DNA of 64,000 bases from the NCBI RefSeq assembly GCF_029784155.1, contig NC_073693.1:180813802-180877801 (forward strand), read 5' to 3'. The notes below the pieces were generated by a model. That model was given only the letters and a program-made list of their open reading frames with translations. It did no database searches and was not told the DNA's origin. Both the position numbers and the translations under genes were made by a program. The DNA comes from Uranotaenia lowii (lineage: Eukaryota; Arthropoda; Insecta; Diptera; Culicidae). Positions 1-10,967 of the stretch are shown piece after piece (the first letter of the stretch is position 1; each line of letters begins with the position of its first letter).

Positions 1-2
1 GA

Positions 3-1032
3 ATCATCCATGGCGGAAACCCTACCCATAATGGAAGCGTATATCTGCTCAAGGTACGCTCACCTCGGCAGGTGGAAATGCTGCTGAAGGTTAAACAGTT
101 AATTGACTCTACCCCCGTTACCATCACGTACCACCCAACAGTTAACACCTGTAAGTGTGTAGTAACGTGCAAAGAAGCAGAAGGAGCAACAAACGACCAA
201 CTGGCAAGCGATCTCGAGAGTCAAGGAGTCACCAGTGTTTACCGGTTCCTCAGAAAAGAAAATGGAAAAGATGTTCTCACTCGCACAATGGTTCTGACTG
301 TCCGCGGTACGGTGGTCCCCCGGTACATCCGCTTTGGATTTCTTCAAATTTCCACTCGCCCGTATTACTCTCGCCCTATGCTCTGCGTGCAATGTGGGAA
401 GTATGGCCACACGCAAAAACACTGCAAGTTTGACCCCATTTGTATCAATTGCGGAGCCACACTGCGTAAACTGCCGGAATAACCACCCCACGAACAGCCG
501 AAACTGCTCATTTTTCAAAGAGGAACAAGAAATAATTAAACTAAAAACTGACATCGGTATCCCCCATAAAGAAGCAGTTAAGGAACTTCGTAGCCGCCTC
601 ATTCGATCCAGTAGTATTCAACAACGCCTAAACCCAGAACGCAACCCTGCGAACCAGGAGGCCGAATTTATACAACTCCGGAAGCAAGTAGCCATCCTAA
701 CTGCCCAGCTAGCCATGTTCACTCGCAGAACACAAGACAACCCGACCAATGACGAAAACGAATCCGAAAGTGACGGTAGCATGACAACCTCCTGCTCAAC
801 TACCAGCCACCAAACCACCCCCAAACGTGTTCGAAATGGCTCCTCCGAAGGAATGCAAACCACCAGTGAATCCAGTTCTGGAACCACAACCCAACAGAAA
901 TTGAACCGCACAAAGAAAAAACGACAACGGAATCCCGAAAACCAGATCAACACTGAAAATCAACCGACGTCCTTCAACCCAGTTCAAGACAACCGAGAGC
1001 TGTCCCATCACCCCTCTTCCTCACGGCGGTAA
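3..1032 (+). pseudogene. ORF1 (gag-like) of an I-like LINE, frameshifted
   Basis: This is the nucleic-acid-binding ORF1 of a non-LTR retrotransposon. The frame is already open at the window edge, so the true start lies upstream. The first part (to about 480) carries a gag-type core followed by the zinc knuckle CVQCGKYGHTQKHC and the start of a second one. The frame then changes between about 440 and 465. A third knuckle (CVNCRNNHPTNSRNC) and a Ser/Thr/Asn-rich tail continue to 1032. Seen: two frames needed for one protein, so the copy is dead. Known: tandem CCHC knuckles in ORF1 are typical of I, Jockey and R1-type LINEs. The domain resembles the intact gag-only protein at 32369-33574 in architecture (a YVLKVR/YLLKVR block, then a PYYSRPMLC-type knuckle lead-in). 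Confidence 0.85.
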
Positions 1033-1070
1033 GTCGAAACCCAACTTCCTTTCAATTTTAAATTTTTATC

Positions 1071-2760
1071 ATGGTTACCTTCATCCCAAACATTAACAAT
1101 CACAACCTATCCCACCATAACTCAACACCCGCTAGGAAAAACAAAGTAAGCTTCGCTATCCAATGGAATCTACGTGGACTGAGAGCCCGATTGCAAGAAT
1201 TAGAAGTATTAACCTACAAATATCAACCCTTAATACTCTCCCTACAAGAAACCCTCCTTTCAGCCAATCTACCTTATCTGATAAAAGGCTAACAACCCTT
1301 CTGGACCCCACCGGCCAAGGTTCTGGTATATCAATTAAAGCTGGCCTACCCTTTAAACAGATTCCACTTTCAGCACCTTTCAGCGTTACTTGTGTACGTC
1401 TTAAATCACCCATTGATATCACAGTCGTTTCCCTTCACTGCATCCCCTCAGTTCGTTTTCAAGAATTTGTCGAAGGTCTTGAAGATATTTCACAACAACT
1501 GCCTCAACCCGTAGTCATCATGGGGGATCTCAACGCACATTCTCTCTGAGAAGGAACATGCCGAAAAGATTCTTATCTTGAGAATTTCCTTATTCTGAAA
1601 AATTTAACTATCTTAAATGACTACAGCCCTATTCGCGTCGACCCATCAAATGTAAATACCTCTGCTCTCGACCTAACCCTAGTCTCCTGGTCCCTCAGTC
1701 CCAAATTTAGTTGGCACACAATCGAAGACGACTGCGGCAGTGGCCATATTCCAATCCATATCTTAATAGAATCCTCCACACTGCAATCCACAGCACTCCA
1801 TGAGCTCCATGAAGCTGACTGGGTTAAATATCAGATCCTTATTGATCGATATATTGATAATCACCCACCAATAACCGTTAAGTCTTTTACCGAAATGGTG
1901 CTAAATGCCGCTCTCGAATCTATTCCTCGAACAAATGGCACACCAGGCAAAGCTTCTATCCCTTGGTGGGATCCCGAAGTAAAAGATGCTGTGAAGTGGC
2001 TTCGCGAAAAATTACACGCCCTTCGTCGAATACCAAATGACGACCCCCGAAATGCCGAAGCCTTAACCGAATTTGAAGCTGCAAGATCCTCCGCACGAGC
2101 TGCAATTAAAAAAGCCAAAGAAAACAGTTGGAATGAGTTTCTCGGTGAAATCCAACCGGAAACACCCTCCTCCAAACTATGGGATAAATTAAAGCGATTA
2201 AACGGAGAAAACCGACGAAGTCAGTTCCATCTTCTTCTTAATAACCAGTATATAAACAACCCACAATGCCTTGCCGAAGCGTTTGGCCTTGGATAGATGG
2301 TATCATCAAGCTAGCGCTGGAAAAAGACGTCATACTCTGCTGGATCCCAGGACACGCAGGAATTCCCAGCAACGAAATTGTTGACGTTCTTGCATCCGAA
2401 GGAACCCAGATCCCCCCCCCTCCCGACATGCCTGTCCCACACATTGATGCAACCAAGTGGTTAAAAACACCATACGACGAGAGAAGAATTCCTCATCCAA
2501 ATTGCAAGAAATAAAAAGCTCCACCCTGTCTTGGACCGACAGGAAACAACATCTTGAAAGGAGAGCCTTGACACGTCTCAGGATTGGACACACCAGACTG
2601 ACTCACGGTCATCTTATGAGTAAGGAAGACCCCGACTGCCCATCTCATCATGCAACGGCATCATATCTGTGAAGCACCTGCTGATCAACTTCCCCAGTTA
2701 TCACCAAGCAAGACAATCTAGCGGAATCAACCTGAGTCTAGAAGTTGCACTATCGAACAA
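1071..2760 (+). pseudogene. ORF2 remnant: endonuclease and RNase H pieces, reverse transcriptase deleted
   Basis: ORF2 of the same LINE. An APE-type endonuclease is readable in two frames: an N-terminal WNLRGL...LSLQE block from 1142, then VVIMGDLNAHS near 1515-1547. A TGA follows where families of this type usually have Trp (NAHS-x-W). Around 1660-1780 the endonuclease C-terminus (ALDLTLVS, then GSGHIPI) is present. From 1895 a linker region runs to about 2290. The next recognisable block is RNase H (WIPGHAGIPSNE, then VDVLA) at about 2338-2395, so the whole RT domain is missing through an internal deletion near 2290. Further frame changes follow after 2450. RNase H downstream of RT argues for the I/LOA side of the LINE tree rather than Jockey; this is an inference from domain content. 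Confidence 0.8.
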
Positions 2761-2870
2761 GCCCACGGAAGAAACCAAAATGTTGTAAAATTCTATTTTA
2801 CTTTATTTCAAAAAAGGGATGAATGACTTTAAGAAATTAAAATCCATCCAAATAAAAAAAAAAATCTGGC

Positions 2871-3844
2871 GCAAAGTGTCATGGCGGTCAGTGACAAAAC
2901 GTGACACTTACATAAGCTAGAGTTCGAATTGAAATAACACTTTCTCATTTGTTATTTTTCTCACTTTTAAAGTCAATACTACTAAAGTCAATAGTGTCGG
3001 TTTGCTTGCTTTGGGCATTAAAGTCATAGTCATGCCAAGTTTTGCTCTCGAAAAGATATCAACACGCATTCGGTTTGCTTTCATTTTGGGCATCGAAGTC
3101 TGTATGGTAACGAGCCTATAAACGAAACGTCACGATTGGAATTTTTAATTTCGCTGCAAACACCCTACAAAGCACGAAAACAATATTGTGTTTTACCTGC
3201 TTTAATAAGCACTTTTGTTTCCATGTTGTTAGAAGCGCGCGCTACCTGCATACATAGGTGCAATTGTTCGAACATTATTTGTTTTCGATGCAACAAAAAA
3301 ATAAATAATGTCATTATCAGGCTTCCGAAAAGTACTGGCGAACGACAGTATTCTTGCGAATGTCGCACATGCACCTCGATGAAAGCTTCCGGAATATTTC
3401 TTCCCCGACAGTTTTAAAAGGAGCGGTCGTGCGATGTACAGCGATGCCTTGTTTTACATCATGCGAGAGTTTGTTCGTGGGTATGAAAGTTTTTTAAGCT
3501 TCGTGACAGTTTTGGGAAAATCTTCGTGACAGTTTTCAATGCGTTGAATTTCGCATGACAGTACTACTTACTCCGTCCGACTGTAGTTGAAAAATAACAG
3601 AATTATGAGGATTTTAAAAATGGTTTTAGATTATTTACGAAAAAATCTAACCACAACTCGAAAAATAGAAAAAACTAGAAATCTGAAAAAATACAAAAGT
3701 CGTAAAAATAAACCAAGTTTTTAATTTTGAGGACGATCTGAAGACACCCGGCGCAAATTGTCAGATAATTAAAAAAATTGTCTCTGTTCCGTAATGTTTC
3801 ACGTGATGAATTATAAATTTTAATTTAAAGATACCAGAAAATAC
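2871..3844. other. Spacer without recognisable gene
   Basis: AT-rich. Short internal echoes are visible: a 'CGGTTTGCTT...TTTGGGCAT' phrase occurs at about 2998-3018 and 3070-3095, 'CTTCGTGACAGTTTT' occurs twice at 3499-3536, and 'GGCGCAAA(G/T)TGTCA' occurs at about 2869 and 3749. An open frame at 3136-3417 has scattered Cys/His residues but no recognisable domain, and I do not call it a gene. Confidence 0.5.
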
Positions 3845-3851
3845 TTTCTAT

Positions 3852-4110
3852 CACGGAGAACAGACGTACAAGCTAGCCCACGAAACTTGTGTAAAATTTC
3901 CAGCGGCATTAGTTTAATTATGAGTTCATATATACGGTTACGTCTTTTCGAAAACTGTACACTTGAAAATTTGATTTGTAACTTTTGAACGGCGCAATAG
4001 GTGCCACTGTTTTAAGTCAATTTTCAACATATTTTTTGGATGTCTGCATTTGAAATTTTACACACTTTTTTGAAGATTTTTGGTTCGAGCTTGTACGTCT
4101 GTTCTCTGTG
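3852..4110. mobile_element. MITE with 23-bp terminal inverted repeats
   Basis: The left end begins CACGGAGAACAGACGTACAA (3852) and the right end is its reverse complement ending ...TTGTACGTCTGTTCTCTGTG (4110), with one mismatch across 23 bp. A direct repeat TTTCTAT flanks it (3845-3851 and 4111-4117), consistent with a 7-8 bp target duplication. There is no coding capacity in its 259 bp. The superfamily is not assignable from this; a hAT-like 8-bp duplication is possible. Confidence 0.75.
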
Positions 4111-4393
4111 TTTCTATGCACACACAATGGTTGGGATGGTATGTAAATAAGTTCGAATCATAGCCACCTAAATTTAATTCGTACAAAACCAAAAACTACT
4201 GCAATTGGTGCTTCATGTTATATGACATCACAAATATATCAAAAACTTTTCAAACGGTATCATTTGATTTTCCATTAAATACAAAGTTTATTGCAACTTA
4301 GTCATTTTTCTCAGTAGGGTAAAAATAGCTTGTTGGTGTAAATTTGAAAATAATTGGCGAAACCAATAATTTTTCTGACTACGTCAATTTGAT

Positions 4394-7300
4394 GTACACG
4401 CTCTTTTTTTTTAACTCAAAATTAAGTATGACCGAGGTTCAAAACATAGTTCGATTCTATGAACTTAAAGTTAAGTACCATTTTTCTTCCTTGCGATGGA
4501 TCAAAAAGGAGTTCGAACTGCGAACTCAAAATTGATCCCTTTTTTTCCTTCGGCGAGGGATCAAAGCTTAGTTCGACCTTATGAACTGAAAATTGAACTC
4601 TCTTTGTTGGACTGAAAACACTTAGCGAGTTCAGTTCGAACCGGAACAGCAACCAACGAAAACGTCGCAAAATTTTGTCGTTCCGGAACAATTACCGGAA
4701 GACTATGAAGGAACTTCATAATGAAAAGCATGTTCACCGTGTCAGCGTAAAATTATGTCCGTCATTGTCATCATATGGTGAGCGGTTTGCAATGTCCGGA
4801 AACTTCCGGATGATGTTTACTTCCCGTGGGAAGTAACATCCAATAGTTTTCTTTGACAGGGAGTGTCAAAACTTTCCACCGCTCTGTAATTGCAATGCAA
4901 TGTACCGGAACAGCAACATCCGGGTACAAAAAATTTTAATCATCCTTTAATTCCCTGAAAATAAGCTACCCTCGAAAAAAAAGGATAAATTCGAGTTCGG
5001 CTGCCGAACTTAATATTGAGTATGCCTATCAGAACTTAGTTTTGCTATTTCCCAATCAAACTCAAAGTTGAGGGATGCCACCGAAGTGCTGTTTTAGCTT
5101 AGCTTAGCTTAGCTTAGCTTGATTGACTATAACTCACATCCACCTTAAGTCATTGAAACCTAAATGCCGTTAAAAATTCGGAATTATACTTTTAAAATGA
5201 TATAAAGTCCTTGCTTTCCATAGTTCATTTCATCATAATATTACTAAAGCATTTCGAATTCCATAACCGCTGGTGTGGCTCAGTAGAATGAATTCTACAT
5301 CACCAATGGTTGCTACTCCGTGATTGACCGAGGCCATCAATTTTGCCCAGAGGTCAAAAGAATGGTGTCTGGGATTGACAACACATTCAAAATGAACAAA
5401 ACTGATGCTCTCTCTTTATACATCAATAACGGCGCCGGCCACGTCCTAGTAGTCAATAGATAGAGAGGAAAATAAGAGAAAGGGATGATAGAATGTAAAA
5501 TTATGCTTTAGGACCGAGGTCACCTCTGCATCCTAGCAAAGCAATTTTTGTAGGGATGGGGGAAAAGGGATATGATCAGGAGACACCTTTGACAAGTGTA
5601 TAAATCTTAGTAAACCCATTTTCCGTTGCTTTCATTTTTCCTAACATAATTTTTTTAACTCTACACAACAAAACAAAAAATCAAGAGACATGTACATCAG
5701 TTAACGGAAAAATCATAAAACTTATTGTGAATAACATATATCGGCCCTCTAGCGTAACAATCTCTCTATAAAAACAGTGTAGATAAAATAAAAATAAAAA
5801 TTATTTAATTTAAAGTTTTTCTTCGGCTGATATTAGTAAGCTACTTGGTAAGCGATTGACCACTTTAAACAAAAACTCCTAAGCTCCTGAACTTCGTAGG
5901 TTTCCTAATCAAACTTCTGAACAATCATAAAAACACATTTATTGAATAATGATGATGAGAGAGTAACCTTGGCAGAATTTTCAAATGATTTCTTTGAATT
6001 ATGATACATTGTGAATTTTACATGTTTGAAGGCCTCAGCCTAACCTCAAAATATGATAAATCAGAATCGATTTTCGAAACGGGCGCAACTAAAATGCGCC
6101 ATTTCGGGAATAATATCGACATAATCTTCCTTTTAATAAGCGACACACGAATGTTTAAGTTATGTTTTTGCTAAGTTCAGTCGTGCCTTGTTTTTTAAAA
6201 TTATCATGTTTTGAATGAATACTTTTAATGATTTTTAAATTTTGTTGTATTCGTATAGTATAGTATAGTTTTATAAATTTTTCGATTTAATTCTATTCAA
6301 GTCTGAAATTGAACACGAAATAAAATTGAAACTTAACGGATCACAAAACTGGATGACAAATCTAAGAGATTTTATGTAAAAAACGATTGAAGCATATTTG
6401 TACATGATACTTTACAAAGTCAGCATTAACGGCGTACGGCTTAAAATCGATAACTTTATAACGACTTCTTTATTCCTACACTTTGAATAGCTGACACAAA
6501 ATAATACCAAAAGATTATAAAATAATATCATATGTCATTATGTTGTTTGCTATTTAAATCAAAATATGAAAATGATGTTTGTTGCCCAAAAAGCATTTTT
6601 GGGCCAGTTCAGTAAAGAAATTAGTATTTAGTGGTATTTAGTTGAATTCGACCCGAGTAACTTTTAAAATTCTCCACTTGAATACATTTTGAAGTATCCA
6701 CAGTAAATTATTTAAGATAAAAAGGCAAATAACATCTTAGATAAAATAGAAGTCAAACACTATAAAAGAAAAATTTCAAATTGATTCTTGTATGAAATTT
6801 ATAACTTTTAGAATATTTTGTGATTATTGAACAAATAAATATTATGTTAAAAAATTGTTGGGTCTTACCAATTGCTGCCATAGTTTTTGCAATTCTTCTG
6901 CTTCTTATTTCATTTGATGTCTCTTGAAAGGCACTTCAGTTGATTAAGATAAAACATTTTGATCAAATGATACACATAGCTAAAATTAAAAACTTGCTAA
7001 ATTTTCTGCTTTGAGTTCTGCAATTAAATATATTAGAAATTATTTAAAAAGTGTTCATAAAAAATACGTCTGTTTACGATGGAAAAAATAATGACGCCCA
7101 AGAAAAAACATGATAATTTGAATAAAAAACAGCTAATGAATGATCGAAAGTTAAAACAAATAATGAAATAATAATACTTAGCTTTTGATATGACTGTAAA
7201 GTTCAGATCTGCTTCGCAGGTAACCAAGGAATACAGATTCCATTTCTATGCAAAACCACGAGTTCACATCCTTGTCGGAGACCTTGGATCTGTCCGTCTC

Positions 7301-7525
7301 TTGAAGATCCGTCCACAATTGCCAAGCCCGGAAGGATCGAAATATCCATTCATCAATATTCTTCAATACCATTGAAACAAAACAACAAATTCTCGAAAAA
7401 AAAATGAGGAGCTTGAAAACTGTGCGTCATTTCTTGGCGATGATTACTTTGATCCTCGGATGCCACCGAAGTGCTGTTTTGAACAAAAACTACTTAATTT
7501 TGAGTTTAAAAAAAATAGCGTGTAC
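4394..7525. mobile_element. Inverted-repeat element with palindromic modules, split by a later insertion
   Basis: A GTACACGCT end at 4394, followed by a T-run and AACTCAAAATTAAGTA, recurs in reverse complement at about 7490-7525. Inside, 4420-4640 and 4985-5070 hold degenerate modules of roughly 65 bp, each with a mini-palindrome of the type GTTCGAxxxTATGAACT followed by an AAAATTGA block. A 23-bp perfect direct repeat (5073-5095 and 7458-7480, GGATGCCACCGAAGTGCTG...) brackets 2.36 kb of different DNA. The element therefore looks as if it was opened by a later insertion. The ends are judged by eye. Confidence 0.5.
5096..7457 (-). mobile_element. Possible retroposon insertion with (AAGCT)n tail
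   Basis: The left end, read on the minus strand, finishes with five tandem AAGCT units (5096-5120), like the short tandem-repeat 3' tails of RTE-type retroposons. It is flanked by the 23-bp direct repeat noted above. The first 500 bp contain moderately GC-rich phrases near 5270-5590. The remainder to about 7170 is very AT-rich with no frames. Near the far end, a minus-strand ATG frame (7372-7178, 64 aa) has no recognised domain. No reverse transcriptase is present. The insertion model rests on the direct repeat and tail alone. Confidence 0.35.
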
Positions 7526-7535
7526 CATTTACCTT

Positions 7536-7829
7536 AGAGCAAGTTCACTGGTGTGGTAAAATGTGGTAGAAATTTTGACATTTTGAAAATTTTACCATGC
7601 AAAAATGTTTTCAAGATCTTTGGCCGTTGTATTTTTTTACAACACTGTTTCTATTCCAGCCGTATGTGATAGAAACATTGCTATTTTTGCATCACAGCGT
7701 GCGAAAATACAACACGTTTTGTAAAAAAACTTGAAGGCCACAGAGCTTGAAAATGTTTTTGCATGGCAAAATTTTCAAAATCTCAAAATTTCAACCACTT
7801 TTTTCCAACATCAGTGAACTTGCTCTTAG
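7536..7829. mobile_element. MITE, TTA-flanked, long inverted repeats
   Basis: The left end is GAGCAAGTTCACTGGTG and the right end is CATCAGTGAACTTGCTC. The arms remain alignable for about 110 bp around a small centre. A TTA trinucleotide immediately flanks both ends, as in PIF/Harbinger-type target duplications (TWA). There is no coding capacity. The assignment to Harbinger rests only on the 3-bp duplication. Confidence 0.75.
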
Positions 7830-10105
7830 ATAAAATTTTTGATGTACAAGCTGTATGATTATCTGTGGACATTAAGTTTTTAGAAGCCATTACCAGTGCT
7901 TAAAACTGTTGACATGCTATGATGAATGTGAAATAAATTTTCATTCACAGTATCCATTTTACTGTAACATTATTTTCCTCGATTTTTCACAAAGCACTCT
8001 CTGACTGATCGTCAATCGAAAATCACTTCATTTCAAAATCCGTGACTGTGATCTTCTTGAAAATTTCAGTCATCAAATTCTAGGATCAGTGATCAAGTCA
8101 GTTGTTCAACAAAAGTTCACTTCGGAAATAATGACTGAAGAACTGGTGGCTGCTAAAGCTAAGAGGCGCAGTGGCTCTAAAAGATGTTTCACCGAAATTG
8201 CTGGCGAGTTTGTAACGCGGGATGGAGAAAAGGCGATTTGTGGGATCGATCCGAATAGTGGGTGTACGTACATTCAGCAGAAGTACGATGTAGGCAACTT
8301 CGTACGACATTTTCGCTTAGTACATGCCGAGAAAGCGGCCGAAGAAGGACTTTTCAAGGACGAGTTTCCAGCACCAAAAAGGCGCAGAGTAATTGCAAAA
8401 CGGTCGATTGCAATCGATAAACTGCTATTCCTCGATACCTCCGTTAAATTGGTTACCTACCATCAGCTGCCCCTATCATGCTTTACTTGGGAAGCACTGC
8501 GTCAACTTTTCGACCCCATAGGCGCTGCTGTTGGGTGCAAGATAAACACAGCCAATATAAAAATTCATCTGAAAAATATTGCTTCCAAAATCCGGGAACA
8601 TCTAAGCGGAGAGATGGAAAATAAACTCATCTCGGTTAAAATTGATTCAGCCTCCCGCTTCAATCGCCACATTCTAGGTATAAATGTTCAATACGTACAG
8701 CGAAATGAAATAGTTGTGAGAACCTTAGGTAAGTTAATCGTTGTATTTCCATTTCAGCGCCTATTAAATTTAGATTTCACGGTTTTTAGCTATGCTAGAA
8801 TAGCTAGAAGTTAAGGGAAGTCAAACAGCTGTCTTCCTTAAGGCAAAGATCCTGGAGGTGCTGAGTTCATATGGAGTAACCATTCATCAAATCTTTTCTG
8901 TAACGTCAGACAACGGTGCCAATATGTTGGCAGCTGTCCGGAAGCTTAAAGAAGAGCTTGATCTGACATTACGGGAAAGTTTTGACGAAGAAGAGGAAGT
9001 TGATGAGACCGAACAGCGAGACTATTCGGATGAGCTGCAAGAAGCGTTCCATGAAAGGTTGAACCTGGTTCGCTGTGCTGTCCATTCTTTGCAACTTGTT
9101 GTTCATGACGTTGTAAAACGAAACGATCCTTTCGTCAAGGAAATCACCGAAATTGCAAAGAAATGCAAGCAAACTCGCTACAAAAACTTGTTCGAGTATC
9201 GGAAAGCCAGCTATCCTCCTGTGTGGTGCCAGACTCGGTGGGGGGGGCATTTATAAAATGTTCGAGAGCTTTTTAAATCAAAAAGTTTTTTTTGAGGAAC
9301 TTGCATCACAATTTCCGGAGCTTGGTAGGTTTTTCTCAATAACTGTCTTTAATTTCAATAGAGTAGTACAAAATATTTCAGATCTCTCGAGAAACTGGGA
9401 GTTTATTGCAAGCTACGTCCAAGCCTTCCAACCCATACACAGATGTACGAAAAAGATGCAAGCAACACACATCTTATTATCAGAATTTTATATCAGTTGG
9501 TTGATGGCGACGAACGATGTACAAAATGTTGAGAATAATAGATTTGTACAAAAGCTCAAGACTGCTCTATCAACGCGGCTTGCTGCTCTCAGAAGTTCTT
9601 GGGCTTTTCAAATGGCGCTTTACCTCGACCCAAGGTTTAACTTTCACGGGTCCAAAGTGTTCACAAACGAGGAAAAACTTCACATTCAAGTATGTACTGT
9701 TTCATCACTTTTTTAATAAATGCGTTTTATATCTTAGGAATCCATTGTAGATACTTGGAATCGTATCGAAAAGCTCGAACCACAAAAAAGTTCAAGTCAA
9801 TCGATTCGTTCCACAGCAGAGGCAGCCATACTTGCCAACCAGACAGATTTTCAAAACTTTTTTACTACCATGTTTGGAGGTACACCCGAGCCATCTGCAG
9901 ACTCAAGCTCGAACCAATAAACATTTCTAAAGCAGTTGAAAGCACTGGATGCAGAGCCTCGACAAAATGAACTGCACGACCCATTTCAGCATTGGATGAA
10001 TCACATTTTCATATGTGATGAAAGAAATTAGAGAAACATGAACTATCAAAGAACGAAAGAACATAAGCCGTAAATATCATGAAAATTTCGAAAAAGATAC
10101 AACGG

Positions 10106-10178
10106 CTCACCGACAGGACTTGAACCTGCAATCTCCGCTTCGGTACAACGGCGCGTTAGCCAATTCCACCACGGTGAA
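10106..10178 (-). other. tRNA-like cloverleaf sequence, copy 1
   Basis: These 73 nt fold as a tRNA: a 7-bp acceptor stem TTCACCG/CGGTGAG (one G-T pair), a weak 3-bp D stem, anticodon stem CCGTT/AGCGG with the 7-nt loop GTACCGA, and a T stem GCAGG/CCTGT with loop TTCAAGT. The A-box-like TGGTGGAATTGG and B-box GGTTCAAGTCC are pol III promoter motifs. The loop would place ACC in the anticodon position, which eukaryotic glycine tRNAs do not normally use. It repeats within a transposon arm, so I treat it as tRNA-derived repeat and not a working tRNA gene. Confidence 0.65.
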
Positions 10179-10393
10179 CGTGATGGAACCGGCGAACACG
10201 AGCAATCGAGCTCTGCCGATCAACTGCTGGACCTTCTATCGAAACACCATGTATATCCCGCATGTGATCTTTCCCTCTATTGATCTCTCTTGTTTCTCTA
10301 ACCCCACCCATCGACTCGGGATTTTAGCCGAGCGAGCAGGTCCAGCAGTTGATCGGCAGAGCTCGATTGCTCGTGTTCGCCGGTTCCATCACG

Positions 10394-10466
10394 TTCACCG
10401 TGGTGGAATTGGCTAACGCGCCGTTGTACCGAAGCGGAGATTGCAGGTTCAAGTCCTGTCGGTGAG
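10394..10466 (+). other. tRNA-like cloverleaf sequence, copy 2
   Basis: Same 73-nt module as copy 1, in the opposite orientation, within the direct arm at 10338-10620. A T-rich stretch (GTATCTTTTTC) follows about 10 bp downstream and could act as a pol III terminator. Confidence 0.65.
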
Positions 10467-10894
10467 CCGTTGTATCTTTTTCGAAATTTTCATGATATTT
10501 ACGGCTTATGTTCTTTCGTTCTTTGATAGTTCATGTTTCTCTAATTTCTTTCATCACATATGAAAATGTGATCATTTTCAGGTACAAAGATGTACCAAGC
10601 GATTTCATAACATCAGTATTGATTTCAACAGAGCAACACCTCCCTGTGTAACTGGTCTGCTCGGAACCTTGAGCGGCACTGATTGCTTCTTCATCTGACC
10701 GTAAGTTGCGGCAAACCCGAAGCAATCGACCATGTGCTCGCTCGGCTAAAATCCCGAGTCGATGGGTGTGGTTAGAGAAACAAGAGAGATCAATAGAGGG
10801 AAAGATCACATGCGGGATATACATGGTGTTTCGATAGAAGGTCCAGCAGTTGATCGGCAGAGCTCGATTGCTCGTGTTCGCCGGTTCCATCACG

Positions 10895-10967
10895 TTCACC
10901 GTGGTGGAATTGGCTAACGCGCCGTTGTACCGAAGCGGAGATTGCAGGTTCAAGTCCTGTCGGTGAG
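10895..10967 (+). other. tRNA-like cloverleaf sequence, copy 3
   Basis: Same 73-nt module in the second direct arm. Arms 2 and 3 agree over about 280 bp including 50 bp beyond the palindrome tip, which points to a local tandem duplication after insertion. Confidence 0.65.

Larger units (their letters stand above)
1..2864 (+). mobile_element. I-like LINE, internally deleted, 5' end outside window
   Basis: The extent runs from the window edge to a poly(A) run at 2854-2864 preceded by AATAAA at 2851. ORF1 and the ORF2 remnant are described separately. The tail has the phrase GGGATGAATGAC (about 2816-2828) followed by an AAATCC block. A near copy of this tail sits alone at 13615-13670, which supports a dispersed family with this 3' end. 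No target duplication can be tested because the 5' end is not in the window. Confidence 0.85.

Noticed and set aside
3136..3417. Cys-rich 93-codon frame as a gene
   Set aside because: No start context, no recognised domain, and it lies in spacer DNA with local duplications.
7190..7375. 61-codon plus-strand frame as a small gene
   Set aside because: The minus-strand frame over the same bases is equally open; neither shows a domain, so only a possible relic was noted.
10106..10967. Three functional tRNA genes
   Set aside because: They are identical copies in transposon arms, with a weak D stem and an anticodon position reading ACC; a tRNA-derived repeat is the better reading.
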